A DNA stretch of 58,489 nucleotides from Planctomycetaceae bacterium (GTDB lineage Bacteria > Planctomycetota > Planctomycetia > Planctomycetales > Planctomycetaceae): positions 1 to 58,489 of the forward strand of contig JAKFUF010000048.1 in NCBI GenBank assembly GCA_021732845.1. The letters are read 5' to 3'. Position 1 is the stretch's first letter. Each line of letters starts with the position of its first letter. The translations under genes and the position numbers were made by a program. This document shows positions 18,457-27,610 of the stretch, one piece after another. Below the pieces are notes generated by a model. That model searched no databases and was not told where the DNA came from. It was given only the letters and a program-made list of their open reading frames with translations.

Positions 18457-18735
18457 GTGTCAGCCGTGCCAACAGTCCATTTCACGTCCCACCTCAAAAA
18501 CTTCGTCGACGGACCGCTGCCCAACGTTTCCGGCACCACGGTGCGGGAACTGTTGGACTGTGTCTTTGGCGAGCGTCCGAAATTGCGGGGCTACGTTCTC
18601 GATGAACTGGGCTCCCTGCGAACGCACGTCGTCATCTATATTTCCGACCGGGTGATGGCGGACCGCGTGGGATTGAGCGACGCGGTGGCAGCCACGGAAG
18701 AGCTGTATGTCATGCAGGCGCTTTCTGGAGGTTGA
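18457..18735 (+). CDS. MoaD/ThiS-like beta-grasp sulfur-carrier protein
   Basis: 92 residues from a GTG at 18457; a GTG at 18466 is also possible. The chain matches the ubiquitin-like sulfur carriers in size and pattern (TVHFTSHLKNFVDG, TTVRELLDCVFGERPKL, HVVIYISDRVMADRVGLSDA) and ends LSGG, the di-glycine tail that is adenylated and thiocarboxylated in MoaD and ThiS. No E1-like ThiF/MoeB gene is nearby. Its stop overlaps the ribosome-binding region of the downstream propeller gene, so the two are almost certainly co-translated. A 14-bp CGTGCCAACAGTCC repeat (from 18439 and 18465) brackets the start. Confidence 0.82.
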   Translation: MSAVPTVHFTSHLKNFVDGPLPNVSGTTVRELLDCVFGERPKLRGYVLDELGSLRTHVVIYISDRVMADRVGLSDAVAATEELYVMQALSGG

Positions 18736-18737
18736 CG

Positions 18738-19826
18738 ATGCAGGGGCAGTTGCTGGTCGGAAGCCGCAAGGGACTGTTCATTTTTTCGCAGGCAAATGGT
18801 GGTTGGAAGATCGACCGCACCGCGTTCATGGGAACCCCGGTCAGCCAGGTTCTCTACCATCGCCCCACCCAACATCTGTTCGTGGCCCTGAACAGCGGGC
18901 ATTTCGGCCCCAAGCTGCACCGCAGCGCCGATGCCGGAGCCACGTGGACGGAGGTCGGCACACCGGCCTTTCCCGAGGGCGAAGTTTCCAATGTGCGTGG
19001 CACAGACAAACCAGCCACATTGAAGCAGGTGTGGTGCCTGGAAGCGGGTGCCGGCGAACGCGAGCTGTGGGCCGGCGGCATTCCGGGCGGGCTGTTTCAC
19101 TCCACCGACCTCGGCGAAACCTGGACGCTCGTCCGCAGCCTGTGGGACCGGCCCGAGCGCAAGGAATGGTTCGGCGGTGGCTACGATGAATCGGGCGTGC
19201 ATTCGATCTGCGTGTCGCCAAAGGATCGCCAGCAGTTGACCCTTGGCATCTCCTGTGGCAGCGCCTGGTTCAGCCCCGACAACGGCGAATCGTGGGAACT
19301 GCGGGCCAACGGGCTGCGGAACGAGTACATGCCGCCCGACCAGGCGTACGGCGGGCACCTGCAGGATCCGCACCGGCTGGTGCAGTGCCCGGCCGATCCC
19401 AACGTGCTGTGGATTCAGCACCACAATGGTGTCTTCCGCTCCACCGACGGCGGCCTCAACTGGACCGAACTGACCGCCGCCGTGCCGTCGGTATTCGGCT
19501 TCGCCGTCGTGGCTCATCCCACCGACCCAAACCGGGCGTGGTTCGTACCCGCTCAGAAAGACGAATTCCGCTATCCGCTGGACGGAAAATTCGTGGTCAG
19601 CACCACCAGTGACGGCGGCCAGACGTTCAAAGTCCTGGATTCCGGACTGCCGCCCGTCCCCGCCTATGACCTCGTCTACCGGCACGGGCTGGACATTGAC
19701 GACTCCGGCAACCGGCTGGCCATGGGCTCGACCACCGGCGGACTCTGGTCCTCGGACAATCAGGGCCAGTCGTGGACCACGGTCTCGGCCCACATGCCGC
19801 CGGTGTATGTGGTGCGGTTCGCGTAG
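18738..19826 (+). CDS. Asp-box (BNR) beta-propeller, sialidase-like, partner of MoaD-like protein
   Basis: 362 residues from the ATG at 18738, with GGAGG six nt upstream; the frame is open six nt earlier at a TTG. At least six Asp-box motifs are visible: SADAGATWTEV, STDLGETWTLV, SPDNGESWELR, STDGGLNWTEL, TSDGGQTFKVL and SSDNQGQSWTTV. It starts with LLVGSRKGLFIF and has no signal peptide, so it should be cytosolic, which is unusual for a sialidase-like propeller. The catalytic residues of true sialidases are not evident. Tight coupling with the sulfur-carrier gene suggests a shared function. Confidence 0.85.
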   Translation: MQGQLLVGSRKGLFIFSQANGGWKIDRTAFMGTPVSQVLYHRPTQHLFVALNSGHFGPKLHRSADAGATWTEVGTPAFPEGEVSNVRGTDKPATLKQVWCLEAGAGERELWAGGIPGGLFHSTDLGETWTLVRSLWDRPERKEWFGGGYDESGVHSICVSPKDRQQLTLGISCGSAWFSPDNGESWELRANGLRNEYMPPDQAYGGHLQDPHRLVQCPADPNVLWIQHHNGVFRSTDGGLNWTELTAAVPSVFGFAVVAHPTDPNRAWFVPAQKDEFRYPLDGKFVVSTTSDGGQTFKVLDSGLPPVPAYDLVYRHGLDIDDSGNRLAMGSTTGGLWSSDNQGQSWTTVSAHMPPVYVVRFA

Positions 19827-19971
19827 AGATCCACCCGGCGTGGAGTGAGTCCCGCCTGCTCCGTCTTGCGACTGCCGTTGTCGACGGCATATCATCGCCC
19901 AATGTCCGCCGTGTCGCTGGCACGGCGGACGGGGCTTGGGACTGTCGAAGATTTTGGGAGCTGGGCGCGTC

Positions 19972-20913
19972 ATGGGTTTGTGGGATCGGCTAAAAACGGG
20001 TTTGCAGAAGGCGAAAACGCTGCTGCAGACCGACGTGCGCGACTTGTTCAAAGCCGGTGAGATTCTCACCGAAGACAAGCTGGAGGAGTTCTACGCGCGG
20101 CTCATCCGCACGGACATGGGCGTTCCCGCCGCCACGGCCATTCGCGACGAGCTGAAAGAAAAGCACCTCGGCCGCACACTGGTGCTGGACGATGTCTGGA
20201 AGACGATCAAGGACAAGCTGCGCTCGCTCCTCAAGGGTGGCGAAGGGACGCTGTGGGATCCCAACCAACCGCTGTCACCGCTCAAGTTTGCGGCCCAAAA
20301 ACCCACGGTGATTTTGGTCGCGGGCGTCAATGGCGTCGGCAAGACCACCTCGATTGCCAAGCTGGCCAATCTGCTGAAAAAGAGCGGAAAAAAGGTGGTT
20401 CTGGCTGCGGGTGACACGTTTCGCGCGGCCGCCGTCGAACAGCTCACCCTGTGGTCCCAGCGGCTCGGCTGCGAAATCGTCACCAAGCCCGCCGGCTCCG
20501 ACCCGGCCTCCGTGGCTCACGCCGGCTGCACCAAAGCCCTTGAGAGCGGGGCCGATGTCCTGATCATCGACACCGCCGGCCGCATCCAAACCCAGACCAA
20601 CCTGATGAAGCAGTTGGAGAAAATCCACCGCGTCATCACCAGCCAGATTCCCGAAGCTCCGCACGAAGTCCTGCTGGTGCTGGATGCCACCACCGGCCAG
20701 AACGGCGTCAGCCAGGCTCAGCACTTCTCCCAGGTCGTCCGCTGCACCGGCCTGATCCTGGCCAAACTCGACGGCACCGCCAAAGGCGGCATCGTCCTCG
20801 CCATCCGCCAGATGATGTCACTGCCCGTCAAGTACGTCGGACTCGGCGAAAAGATCGACGACCTGGATGTGTTTGATCCGGACAGCTTTGTGGAGGCTCT
20901 ATTTTCGGATTGA
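19972..20913 (+). CDS. ftsY: Signal recognition particle receptor FtsY
   Basis: 313 residues from the ATG at 19972. This SRP-type GTPase docks ribosome-SRP complexes at the inner membrane. The four-helix N domain is at the start (MGLWDRLKTGLQKAKTLL). The G domain carries G1 AGVNGVGKTTSIAKLA, the G2/insertion box DTFRAAAVEQL, G3 DTAGRIQTQTNLM, G4 LAKLDGTAKGG and the closing GLGEKIDDLDVFDPDSFVEALF. The N-terminal acidic A domain of E. coli FtsY is absent, as in many bacteria. GGGAG 11 nt upstream is a distant ribosome-binding site. Confidence 0.95.
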   Translation: MGLWDRLKTGLQKAKTLLQTDVRDLFKAGEILTEDKLEEFYARLIRTDMGVPAATAIRDELKEKHLGRTLVLDDVWKTIKDKLRSLLKGGEGTLWDPNQPLSPLKFAAQKPTVILVAGVNGVGKTTSIAKLANLLKKSGKKVVLAAGDTFRAAAVEQLTLWSQRLGCEIVTKPAGSDPASVAHAGCTKALESGADVLIIDTAGRIQTQTNLMKQLEKIHRVITSQIPEAPHEVLLVLDATTGQNGVSQAQHFSQVVRCTGLILAKLDGTAKGGIVLAIRQMMSLPVKYVGLGEKIDDLDVFDPDSFVEALFSD

Positions 20914-21318
20914 TGGCCGCCGGAACCACACATCAGCACAGTCCGTCGACAGTTCATGTGAGGGTGAGCCGAAACATGAGAGTCAATGCCTCGCGGCGGT
21001 GGTGGCAATCTGGTTTGCACATCTGTAGGTTCGTGGTTGGGAGCCCCGATCTGCCGGCAGTGGTGATGGAGCGGCTTCGTTCTCAGATTGCACCAACGTC
21101 AACAATTCTGCTTAGGGTCGGAGAAAGAATAACTGTCGCATTCTTGAAACGAATTACTCTCCCGGGCGACGATGCCAAAAGATCATCCCGGAGGGATGAA
21201 AGCTCTTAGCTGGGGGTTGAGCGAAGTGTCGACAGACACGCAGCGACACCCCCGGAAAAGCGATCGTGACGAACGCACCCCGGCAGGGGTGCCAGCACCG
21301 TTGCTCGCCAGATGCTGC
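20914..21318. other. Non-coding, palindrome-rich gap
   Basis: I see no gene. From about 21175 the DNA is a chain of stem-loops: CATCCCGGAGGGATG at about 21184-21198, then GGGGGTTGAGCG pairing with CGACACCCCC, then GCACCCCGGCAGGGGTGC at about 21274-21291. This blends into the 89-bp repeat at 21319. Confidence 0.5.
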
Positions 21319-21407
21319 GATCCCTCCGGGATCATCCTTGGTGACGCTGCTCTTTCAATAAACTGCTGTTCTGTGCTCCTCAACACGCCGACATAAAACT
21401 CCCTTTT
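21319..21407 (+). repeat. 89-bp repeat, copy 1
   Basis: By eye, this stretch is identical base for base to the reverse complement of 40851-40939. The shared unit runs from GATCCCTCCGGGATC, itself a palindrome, to ACTCCCTTTT. There is no recognisable coding content. The other copy lies 19.5 kb away in opposite orientation, also in an intergenic gap. Confidence 0.85.
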
Positions 21408-21525
21408 ATTCATGGGAACGCATTTCCCCTACAACACGTGGCTTGTGCTTGGAGTGTTCTGGCCTCCGCGGGAAGACCTTGGATTATTCGCATCGGACCC
21501 TGGCTGATGGCCGTTGGCAAGTCGC

Positions 21526-24500
21526 CTACGATGCACCCTCTTGCCGTTGCGTGGCCCCTGCATCCAGCACTTCCCGGACCTTGGCCGTCAGGCTGGCTGG
21601 CGTGAACGGTTTTTGCAGGAATGCCGCCTGCGGCAGCGCCTCCCGCAGACCGATGTCGTCGGTGTGCCCGCTCATGAACAGCACTGGCAGGCCGGGAAGC
21701 CGGGCGCGAAGCAGTTCAGCCAGTTTGTGGCCCGTAGTTTCCGGCATCAGCACGTCGGTCACCAGGAGATGGACCCGTGAGGGGTGATTGGCGGCTTGCT
21801 TCAGGGCGTCAGCAGACCCGGATGCCGCCAGAACGAGGTAGCCGGCATCTTCCAGGGCGATTTTCGCCATTTTCCGCACGGCATCATCATCCTCAACCAA
21901 CAGCAGCGTTTCTGTGCCACCGTTGACCGCCGGCTCGGCATCGACGTGTTCAACGAGTGCGGTTGACGCCGTGGCGGGGAAAAAGAGCTTGAAGGTTGTG
22001 CCGCGTCCCACGGTGGATTCCACCTCCACCGTCCCGCCGGATTGCTGGACGATGCCATGCACCACGGCGAGGCCGAGACCGGTCCCCTTTCCCACATCTT
22101 TTGTGGTAAAGAACGGTTCGAAAAGCCGGGCCTGCACCTCATCTGACATTCCCTGTCCGGTATCCGTGACCAGCAGGCAGACCTGCTGGCTCGGTGGCTG
22201 ATCTGCTTCAGCCACCGTGGGGGCGTCGACGTTGCGGGTTTCGAGAGTCAACTTCCCGCCGGACGGCATGGCGTCACGGGCATTGACGACCAGGTTCATG
22301 ATCACCTGTTCGATCTGCCCTGGATCAGCCTTGATGGGCCGCAGGTCGGGATCGTTGACGACCACCAGCGTGATGTCGGTGCCAATGAGCCTGCGCAGGA
22401 GCCGCGCTGCCGATTCAATGCTCTCATTGAGATTGATGACCTTCGGTTCCACGATTGCCTTGCGGCTGAAGGCCAGAAGCTGGGCCGCGAGCTGGGCCGC
22501 GCGTTTCCCCGCGTCGCGGATGGCGGTCAGGGACTCGAGCCACAGCTCATCCTGCGGCAGTTCGCCAAGCGGCAGTTCGCCAAGCGGCAGTTCACCAAGC
22601 GGCAGTTCACCAAGCAGCAGTTCGCTGTATCCGTTGATGACTGTCAGCAGGTTGTTGAAATCGTGAGCCACGCCGCCGGCCAGCCGGCCGATTGCCTCCA
22701 GTTTCTGCGCCTGGCGAACCTGATCCTCCAGCCGCTTTCTGTCGGTGACATCGCGTGTGAAGCAGCGCGTGCCGACAAACCGCCCGCCCTCCCAGCGCAC
22801 GCTGGAGTCGATCACAACATCCCGGATGGAGCCGTCCTTGCAAACCATGCGCGCCGGGTACGACGTGAGAGTTTCCCGCGAGCTCAGTCGCCTGAGGATT
22901 TCCGCGATCTCGGTCTCGCTTTCGTGGAACTTGACGATGTTTTGTCCGACAAAGTCCGCCTGGGAGTATCCCAGCATTTGCAGTTCGGTCCGATTGGCCC
23001 GCAGGATTGTGCCATCCGGCCCGACCATATGAATGCCGACTGTGGCGTTTTCGAAGAGGTCGGCAAATTCGCGTTCCCTGTCGCGGACGGCCAGCTCGGT
23101 CCGCTTGCGCTCCGAGATGTCCCGGGAGATGCCGATGACCCCGGCCACGAGCCCCGTTTCGTCGCGGTAGGGGCCTTTGGTCACGAGGAAGGTCCGCGTC
23201 ACTCCGGCAGCGGTCAGCGTCTCTTCCTCGGTTTCCACGCGCCCCGTGGTCATGGTCCGCCGATCGCGTTCCATGGTCCGCCGCGCGCTGTCCGCGTCGA
23301 ACAGCTCCGTGTCGTCGCGCCCCAGAACCGCTTCAACGGGTTTTCCCACGAAGCGCGAGGCGGCTTCATTGAAAAACAGATACCGGCCCTCCCAGTCCTT
23401 GACGAACACGGCATCCGTGGTGCCGTCGGCCACGGCCTTCAACAGTTCGCTGGTGCGCCGCAGTTCGGCTTCGGCCAGCTTCCGTTTGGTGACATCCATG
23501 GCGATGCCGGTCAGGCGCAGCGGGGTGCCATCCGCGCCGCGCTCCAGATTCCCCCGTGCTTCGAGCCACAGGCTGCTGCAGTCGGGACGCAGGACACGGT
23601 AGACATTGCGGTACTCGTTTCCCTCCTTCAGGCAGGCCTGGATCCCGGCATCGTACAGGGTCTGGTCGTCGGGATGCACGCGGGCCCGGACCTGCGCCAG
23701 CGTCTCCGGGCTGCCAATATTGGCTGGCAGTGCGGGCTCGGAACTGTAGTGGCGGATGATGGCGTCGTTCGGCACGTCCCAGGCAAAGGCCACCGCTCCG
23801 GCAGCCTGCAGCGCGATCCGCAGGCGGCTCTCGCTCTCGCGCAGGGCAGACTCCGCGCGCTGCCGTTCGGAAATGTCGCGGACAAAGGTAAAGTTGTATT
23901 CGCGGCCTTCAAATTCCAGGTAGTTGATTTCAACCTCAACCGGAATCCTCCGGCCACTCCGATGTTGGACAATGGATTCAAATCGCATCTGGCGCCGCGC
24001 CTGCAAATCGCGCCAGTGGGCTGGCCAGACCTCCGCGGGAAATTCCGGATTGATGTCATGCACTGTCATCCGCGTCAATTCGTCTGCGGAATAGCCCAAC
24101 ATGTCACAATTGGCGCGGTTCACCCGCAGGATCCGGGCGTCCGGGGCGATGAGGTAGGCGGCCACCGATGCCCGGTCGAGGGCAAACTCGCTGAGCCGGC
24201 GTTCCGATTCCTCCCGCCGCTGGTCAGTGACATCTATGCCGACGCTCCACGACTTCCACCCCGGTATCGGCATCCGCCCCAGCATGTTGGACCAGGCCAC
24301 GGTTCTGACCGAACCGTCCTTGCAGGTGAGATTCCATTCCCAACGGTCGGCCTTGCGGTCGCGCCGCAGCCATTCGTCCATCTTGCGCGATCGATACTCG
24401 CGGTCGGGATAAAGGATCTCCAGGACGCGCGTCTGGCCCACGAGTTCCTTGGAGGTGTACCCCGTCACCCGCTCGCATTCCTGATTCCAGAAAACCAGCC

Positions 24501-26319
24501 GTCCCGCCTGGTCGAAGGCGTTGAGCATGACGGGCAGGCCCTCCAGGACCATCCGCATCCGGGACTCGCTTTCACGGAGCAGGGTTTCCGCCCGGTGACG
24601 CTCGGTGACATCCCGGGTCACCGCCAGATGCACGCGGCGGCCCCGGATGTCGACCGGAACGGCGTGGCTCTCCATGGTCCGACGGGCACCATGCAGCCCG
24701 ACGATGTCAAACTGCAGCCGCAGGCTTTCCCCCTGGCACACGCGCTGGTGGAACGCGATATATGCATCCCGGTCTTCGTGGGCCACCAGGTCGAAGATGC
24801 ACTTTCCAACGACCACCTCGGGGGACTCGGCCTCCAGCATTTGGAGTCCCGCCGCATTCATTTCGATGAGGATCCCGGCCGGATCCACGACCTTGATGCA
24901 TTCAGGCGTGGCTTGGATGACCGCGTTGCAATACTGCCGGTTTTCTTCCAGGGCCTGTTCAGCCTGCTTTCTCTCGGTAATGTCCTGATCGGTCCCTTCG
25001 ATCCGCAACAGTTCACCGGCAGAGTTGCGTACTGCGCGGGCGCGGCGGTGCAGCCACACGGTTTTGCCGCCGGGGTGGAGAATCCGCAAGTCGGTGGCAA
25101 TCTGATCCGCTCCCTCGCGCATGGCCGCCGCCAGCGCCCGGGACTCCGCGTGGTCATCGGGGTCAAGGCGGGCGAAAAACGCCTCGACGCCCGGCCGCAC
25201 AGTCTTGGGGTCAACACCATACAATGTGAAAAGTTCGTCGGAACACCAGGCGTTGTCCGACTCTGGTTCCCACCCCCAACTGCCAATTCGGGCGTTCCGC
25301 TGGGCTTCCGCCAGCCGCTTTTCGTTGGTCTGAAGACTCTGCAGCAGACGGTGATTCTCGATGGCAATGCAGGCCAGATCTTCGATCCGGGCGATGAGTG
25401 GCTCAAGTTTCGGGTCTGGAAGGCCAGGCTGGCGAGAGTAAATGGCAAATGTTCCGAGGACGGTCTGGCCGTTGTCATTGCGCGACAGGACCGGAATCGA
25501 CCAGCACGACCGCAGTCCGTACGCCAGCGCCAGTTCGCGATAGTCCGCCCACAGTGGATCGGTCTCGATGTCTGCGACGAGGACCCGTTCGCGCCGATGG
25601 GCCGCCGTGCCGCAGGAGCCGACGCACGGACCGATTTCGATTCCATCAATCGCCGCGTTGTAGTCTGTCGGCAGGCTGTGGCCCGCGCCCACATGCAGGC
25701 GGCGACCGTCGGCATCCAGCAGCAGGAATGAGCCGAGCGTCGATGGAACCTCGTCTTCGATCATCGTGACGAGGGCCCGCAGAATGTTCTGCAGCGGAGC
25801 CCCGCGGGCAATCTGCTCAAGAATTGCGTGCTGACTTTGCGTGAAGGCTTCATCCAATTTTTTGGCCGTCACATCCTTCGCCACCCCTCCGACCCCGATG
25901 ATCCGGCCTGCATGGTCGCGATAGGGCCATTTTGTGACCTCGTAGGTTCGCTGAACCATGGCGAGACTAAACTGCTGAAACTCGGTCTCGGTGACACCAG
26001 TGGACATCACCCGGTGATCCTGCGCGCGAATCAGGCGCGCGCCTTCATCGCCAAACAGCGCGACATCATCCTGGCCCAGGATCTGCTCGACGGAACGCCG
26101 GACCATCCGCGCCGCGGCAGTGTTGCAATACAGATAGCGGCCAGCGGTGTCCTTGACGAACAACGCATCCGGGGAATTCTCGGCAACCGCCTGCAACAGG
26201 CCAAGTGACAGTGGCGTCGCATCCTGCGAAGGCACACGGAGAGATTCGATCGGCATGGCCCTGCCAAGTTGGAAGTGTGAACCTGTTGGTCCGACCCGGT
26301 TGATGCTTGGCCCGCTCAA
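21526..26319 (-). CDS. Multi-PAS hybrid sensor histidine kinase
   Basis: 1597 residues; an ATG 21 codons later (MPIESLRV) could be the true start. No membrane segment is visible, so it is likely cytosolic. Domains in order: PAS 38-152, GAF about 165-325, then seven PAS domains at about 337-450, 463-575, 585-700, 710-820, 830-947, 957-1072 and 1083-1196. The HisKA region has GGVAHDFNNLL with phospho-acceptor His1219. The ATPase domain has NLVVNARDAMPSGG, DTGQGM and GKGTGLGLAVVHGI. A C-terminal receiver has LLVEDDDAVRK, Asp1522 in LLVTDVLMPE, and Lys in FLQKPF. The DHp domain carries a GELPL repeat. No output gene adjoins, so the phosphorelay partner is unknown. Confidence 0.92.
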   Translation of the reverse strand: MSGPSINRVGPTGSHFQLGRAMPIESLRVPSQDATPLSLGLLQAVAENSPDALFVKDTAGRYLYCNTAAARMVRRSVEQILGQDDVALFGDEGARLIRAQDHRVMSTGVTETEFQQFSLAMVQRTYEVTKWPYRDHAGRIIGVGGVAKDVTAKKLDEAFTQSQHAILEQIARGAPLQNILRALVTMIEDEVPSTLGSFLLLDADGRRLHVGAGHSLPTDYNAAIDGIEIGPCVGSCGTAAHRRERVLVADIETDPLWADYRELALAYGLRSCWSIPVLSRNDNGQTVLGTFAIYSRQPGLPDPKLEPLIARIEDLACIAIENHRLLQSLQTNEKRLAEAQRNARIGSWGWEPESDNAWCSDELFTLYGVDPKTVRPGVEAFFARLDPDDHAESRALAAAMREGADQIATDLRILHPGGKTVWLHRRARAVRNSAGELLRIEGTDQDITERKQAEQALEENRQYCNAVIQATPECIKVVDPAGILIEMNAAGLQMLEAESPEVVVGKCIFDLVAHEDRDAYIAFHQRVCQGESLRLQFDIVGLHGARRTMESHAVPVDIRGRRVHLAVTRDVTERHRAETLLRESESRMRMVLEGLPVMLNAFDQAGRLVFWNQECERVTGYTSKELVGQTRVLEILYPDREYRSRKMDEWLRRDRKADRWEWNLTCKDGSVRTVAWSNMLGRMPIPGWKSWSVGIDVTDQRREESERRLSEFALDRASVAAYLIAPDARILRVNRANCDMLGYSADELTRMTVHDINPEFPAEVWPAHWRDLQARRQMRFESIVQHRSGRRIPVEVEINYLEFEGREYNFTFVRDISERQRAESALRESESRLRIALQAAGAVAFAWDVPNDAIIRHYSSEPALPANIGSPETLAQVRARVHPDDQTLYDAGIQACLKEGNEYRNVYRVLRPDCSSLWLEARGNLERGADGTPLRLTGIAMDVTKRKLAEAELRRTSELLKAVADGTTDAVFVKDWEGRYLFFNEAASRFVGKPVEAVLGRDDTELFDADSARRTMERDRRTMTTGRVETEEETLTAAGVTRTFLVTKGPYRDETGLVAGVIGISRDISERKRTELAVRDREREFADLFENATVGIHMVGPDGTILRANRTELQMLGYSQADFVGQNIVKFHESETEIAEILRRLSSRETLTSYPARMVCKDGSIRDVVIDSSVRWEGGRFVGTRCFTRDVTDRKRLEDQVRQAQKLEAIGRLAGGVAHDFNNLLTVINGYSELLLGELPLGELPLGELPLGELPQDELWLESLTAIRDAGKRAAQLAAQLLAFSRKAIVEPKVINLNESIESAARLLRRLIGTDITLVVVNDPDLRPIKADPGQIEQVIMNLVVNARDAMPSGGKLTLETRNVDAPTVAEADQPPSQQVCLLVTDTGQGMSDEVQARLFEPFFTTKDVGKGTGLGLAVVHGIVQQSGGTVEVESTVGRGTTFKLFFPATASTALVEHVDAEPAVNGGTETLLLVEDDDAVRKMAKIALEDAGYLVLAASGSADALKQAANHPSRVHLLVTDVLMPETTGHKLAELLRARLPGLPVLFMSGHTDDIGLREALPQAAFLQKPFTPASLTAKVREVLDAGATQRQEGAS
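22556..22615. repeat. Four 15-bp tandem units inside the kinase gene
   Basis: GGCAGTTCGCCAAGC occurs twice (22556-22585) and GGCAGTTCACCAAGC twice (22586-22615), followed by a degenerate fifth start. On the coding strand they encode GELPL units, residues about 1235-1256, just after the first DHp helix that carries His1219. Units are in frame, so copy-number changes would keep the protein intact. Confidence 0.95.
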
Positions 26320-26439
26320 TCGGATTGGTCAAGATGCAGGATTCGAGGGGAATCGCTCCCAGCATTGAGATTGGAAATTCGGACGGTTAGAAGATTTGAC
26401 GGAACACCTCCATTGGTTACCAAAAGAAAGGTTTTCCCC

Positions 26440-26901
26440 ATGCCCAATTCCCCATCATTCGATGTTGATGCCGCTCATCGCCATTTTTCGGCCGATTGTT
26501 TCAATCAGACTTGGACGCTGCTCGACAAAGCGAATAGCCGTACCGAAGACGAATCCCGGCTGATGGTGGCGGCCGCCTTTGCTTCCGTCTACCACTGGCT
26601 GCAGCGTCCGGATGTGACACCGAAAAATGAGTCGGTGGGTTACTGGCAGATTTCGCGCGTCATGGCTGTGCTGGAACGCGGTCCCGAGGCCCTCCATTAC
26701 GCGGAGCTTTGCCTCTCCAAGAGCGGAGAACTGCCGCCGTTCTACCGTGCCTACGCCTTCGAGTCAATTGCCCGCTCGATGACACTGCTGGGCCAAGCGG
26801 ATCGGGCACAGGCTGCCAAAGCTGCCGCCCTGAAGCTTCTGCCTGAAATCACTGATACCGACGAACGCAGCATGCTGGAGGGCGACCTGCGGCCGATTTG
26901 A
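26440..26901 (+). CDS. Conserved hypothetical protein, TPR-like
   Basis: 153 residues from the ATG at 26440; the frame is open from 26365. The helix-rich sequence (AHRHFSADCFNQTWTLLDKA, ESRLMVAAAFASVYHWLQR, QISRVMAVLERGPEALHYAELCL, FYRAYAFESIARSMTLLGQ) has the alternating small/large residue pattern of tetratricopeptide-like repeats. No signal peptide. It is divergent from the giant kinase, 120 bp away. Function unknown. Confidence 0.75.
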   Translation: MPNSPSFDVDAAHRHFSADCFNQTWTLLDKANSRTEDESRLMVAAAFASVYHWLQRPDVTPKNESVGYWQISRVMAVLERGPEALHYAELCLSKSGELPPFYRAYAFESIARSMTLLGQADRAQAAKAAALKLLPEITDTDERSMLEGDLRPI

Positions 26902-26961
26902 TGCGGGAGCCATAGAGTCGCCTGGGATGGTTCGGTCCGGAGCAATTGAGTGAGGACAGCC

Positions 26962-26980
26962 CGGCCCCACGGAGGGGCCG
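26962..26980. terminator. Short stem-loop between convergent genes
   Basis: CGGCCCC / GGGGCCG with a 5-nt loop lies between the TPR-like gene (plus) and the CYTH gene (minus). A 7-bp all-G/C stem could end both transcripts; there is no T-run. Confidence 0.35.
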
Positions 26981-26997
26981 CTGGAAATTGCGCTCCG

Positions 26998-27576
26998 CTA
27001 GGCAAGCGCTCTTGCCGCATCCTGATCGATCAACAATCGCAGATAAGATCTGCGCTCGGGATTTTCCAGTTCAAACTGCCGGGCGAGGCTCAGGACGGCA
27101 TCACGGGCAGGAACCTTGTCGGACTCCAAGGCCAGCGTTTCAATTTCGACAAAGGTTCCCAACCCAGCCACCTCATCAAGGCAGACTTCAAATTTCCAGC
27201 CATCCTGGGACATTGAGTAGGGGACACGGCGTTTGCGCACACCGCGGGCTTCATGAAACCCCAGCCGCATGAGCAGTTCTGCAAACTGGTCGGCCGTTTC
27301 CGTGCCATCGCCAAGAGCTGGTTCGATTTCCAGCCGCATTTTCGTCGCGGCGTCGACAACCGGACCTTTGTAGGTGATGCAGTTCACATCGCCCACGCTG
27401 CGAATCCGCAGGGCTTCGTCGGTCTGCGAAAAGTCGCGGCTGGGATGATTGAAATACCGGTCCACCTGGTCCAGGGACGGACGTGGCTCAGCTCCCAGCT
27501 CGGCCAGCCGTTTGACAATCCCCGCCGGATTTGGGACGGCAAATTTTAGTTCAACTTCGTAAAACGTGTCGCTCAT
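26998..27576 (-). CDS. CYTH-domain protein (class IV adenylate cyclase / triphosphatase family)
   Basis: 192 residues. The N-terminal EVELKF is the EXEXK signature of the CYTH tunnel fold, which binds triphosphates and metal. Alternating charged strands follow (YFNHPSRDFSQTDEALRIRS, ITYKGP, KMRLEIEP, RRVPYSM, WKFEVCLDEVAGLGTFVEIET). The overall length and the late LDEVAGLGTFVEIE favour the CyaB/AC2-like branch. It may make cAMP or hydrolyse triphosphates such as thiamine triphosphate or polyphosphate; sequence alone does not decide. Confidence 0.88.
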   Translation of the reverse strand: MSDTFYEVELKFAVPNPAGIVKRLAELGAEPRPSLDQVDRYFNHPSRDFSQTDEALRIRSVGDVNCITYKGPVVDAATKMRLEIEPALGDGTETADQFAELLMRLGFHEARGVRKRRVPYSMSQDGWKFEVCLDEVAGLGTFVEIETLALESDKVPARDAVLSLARQFELENPERRSYLRLLIDQDAARALA

Positions 27577-27610
27577 GACTTATTTTCGCTTTTCGATTAG
27601 GTGGAGATGC

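Noticed and set aside
20910-21209. Small frame after ftsY
   Set aside because: It runs into the stem-loop repeats and has no supported start or family.
22663-25731. Plus-strand open frame of 1022 codons opposite the histidine kinase
   Set aside because: The minus-strand frame has clear PAS, GAF, HisKA, ATPase and receiver motifs. The plus-strand frame is a shadow caused by high G+C and has no domain.
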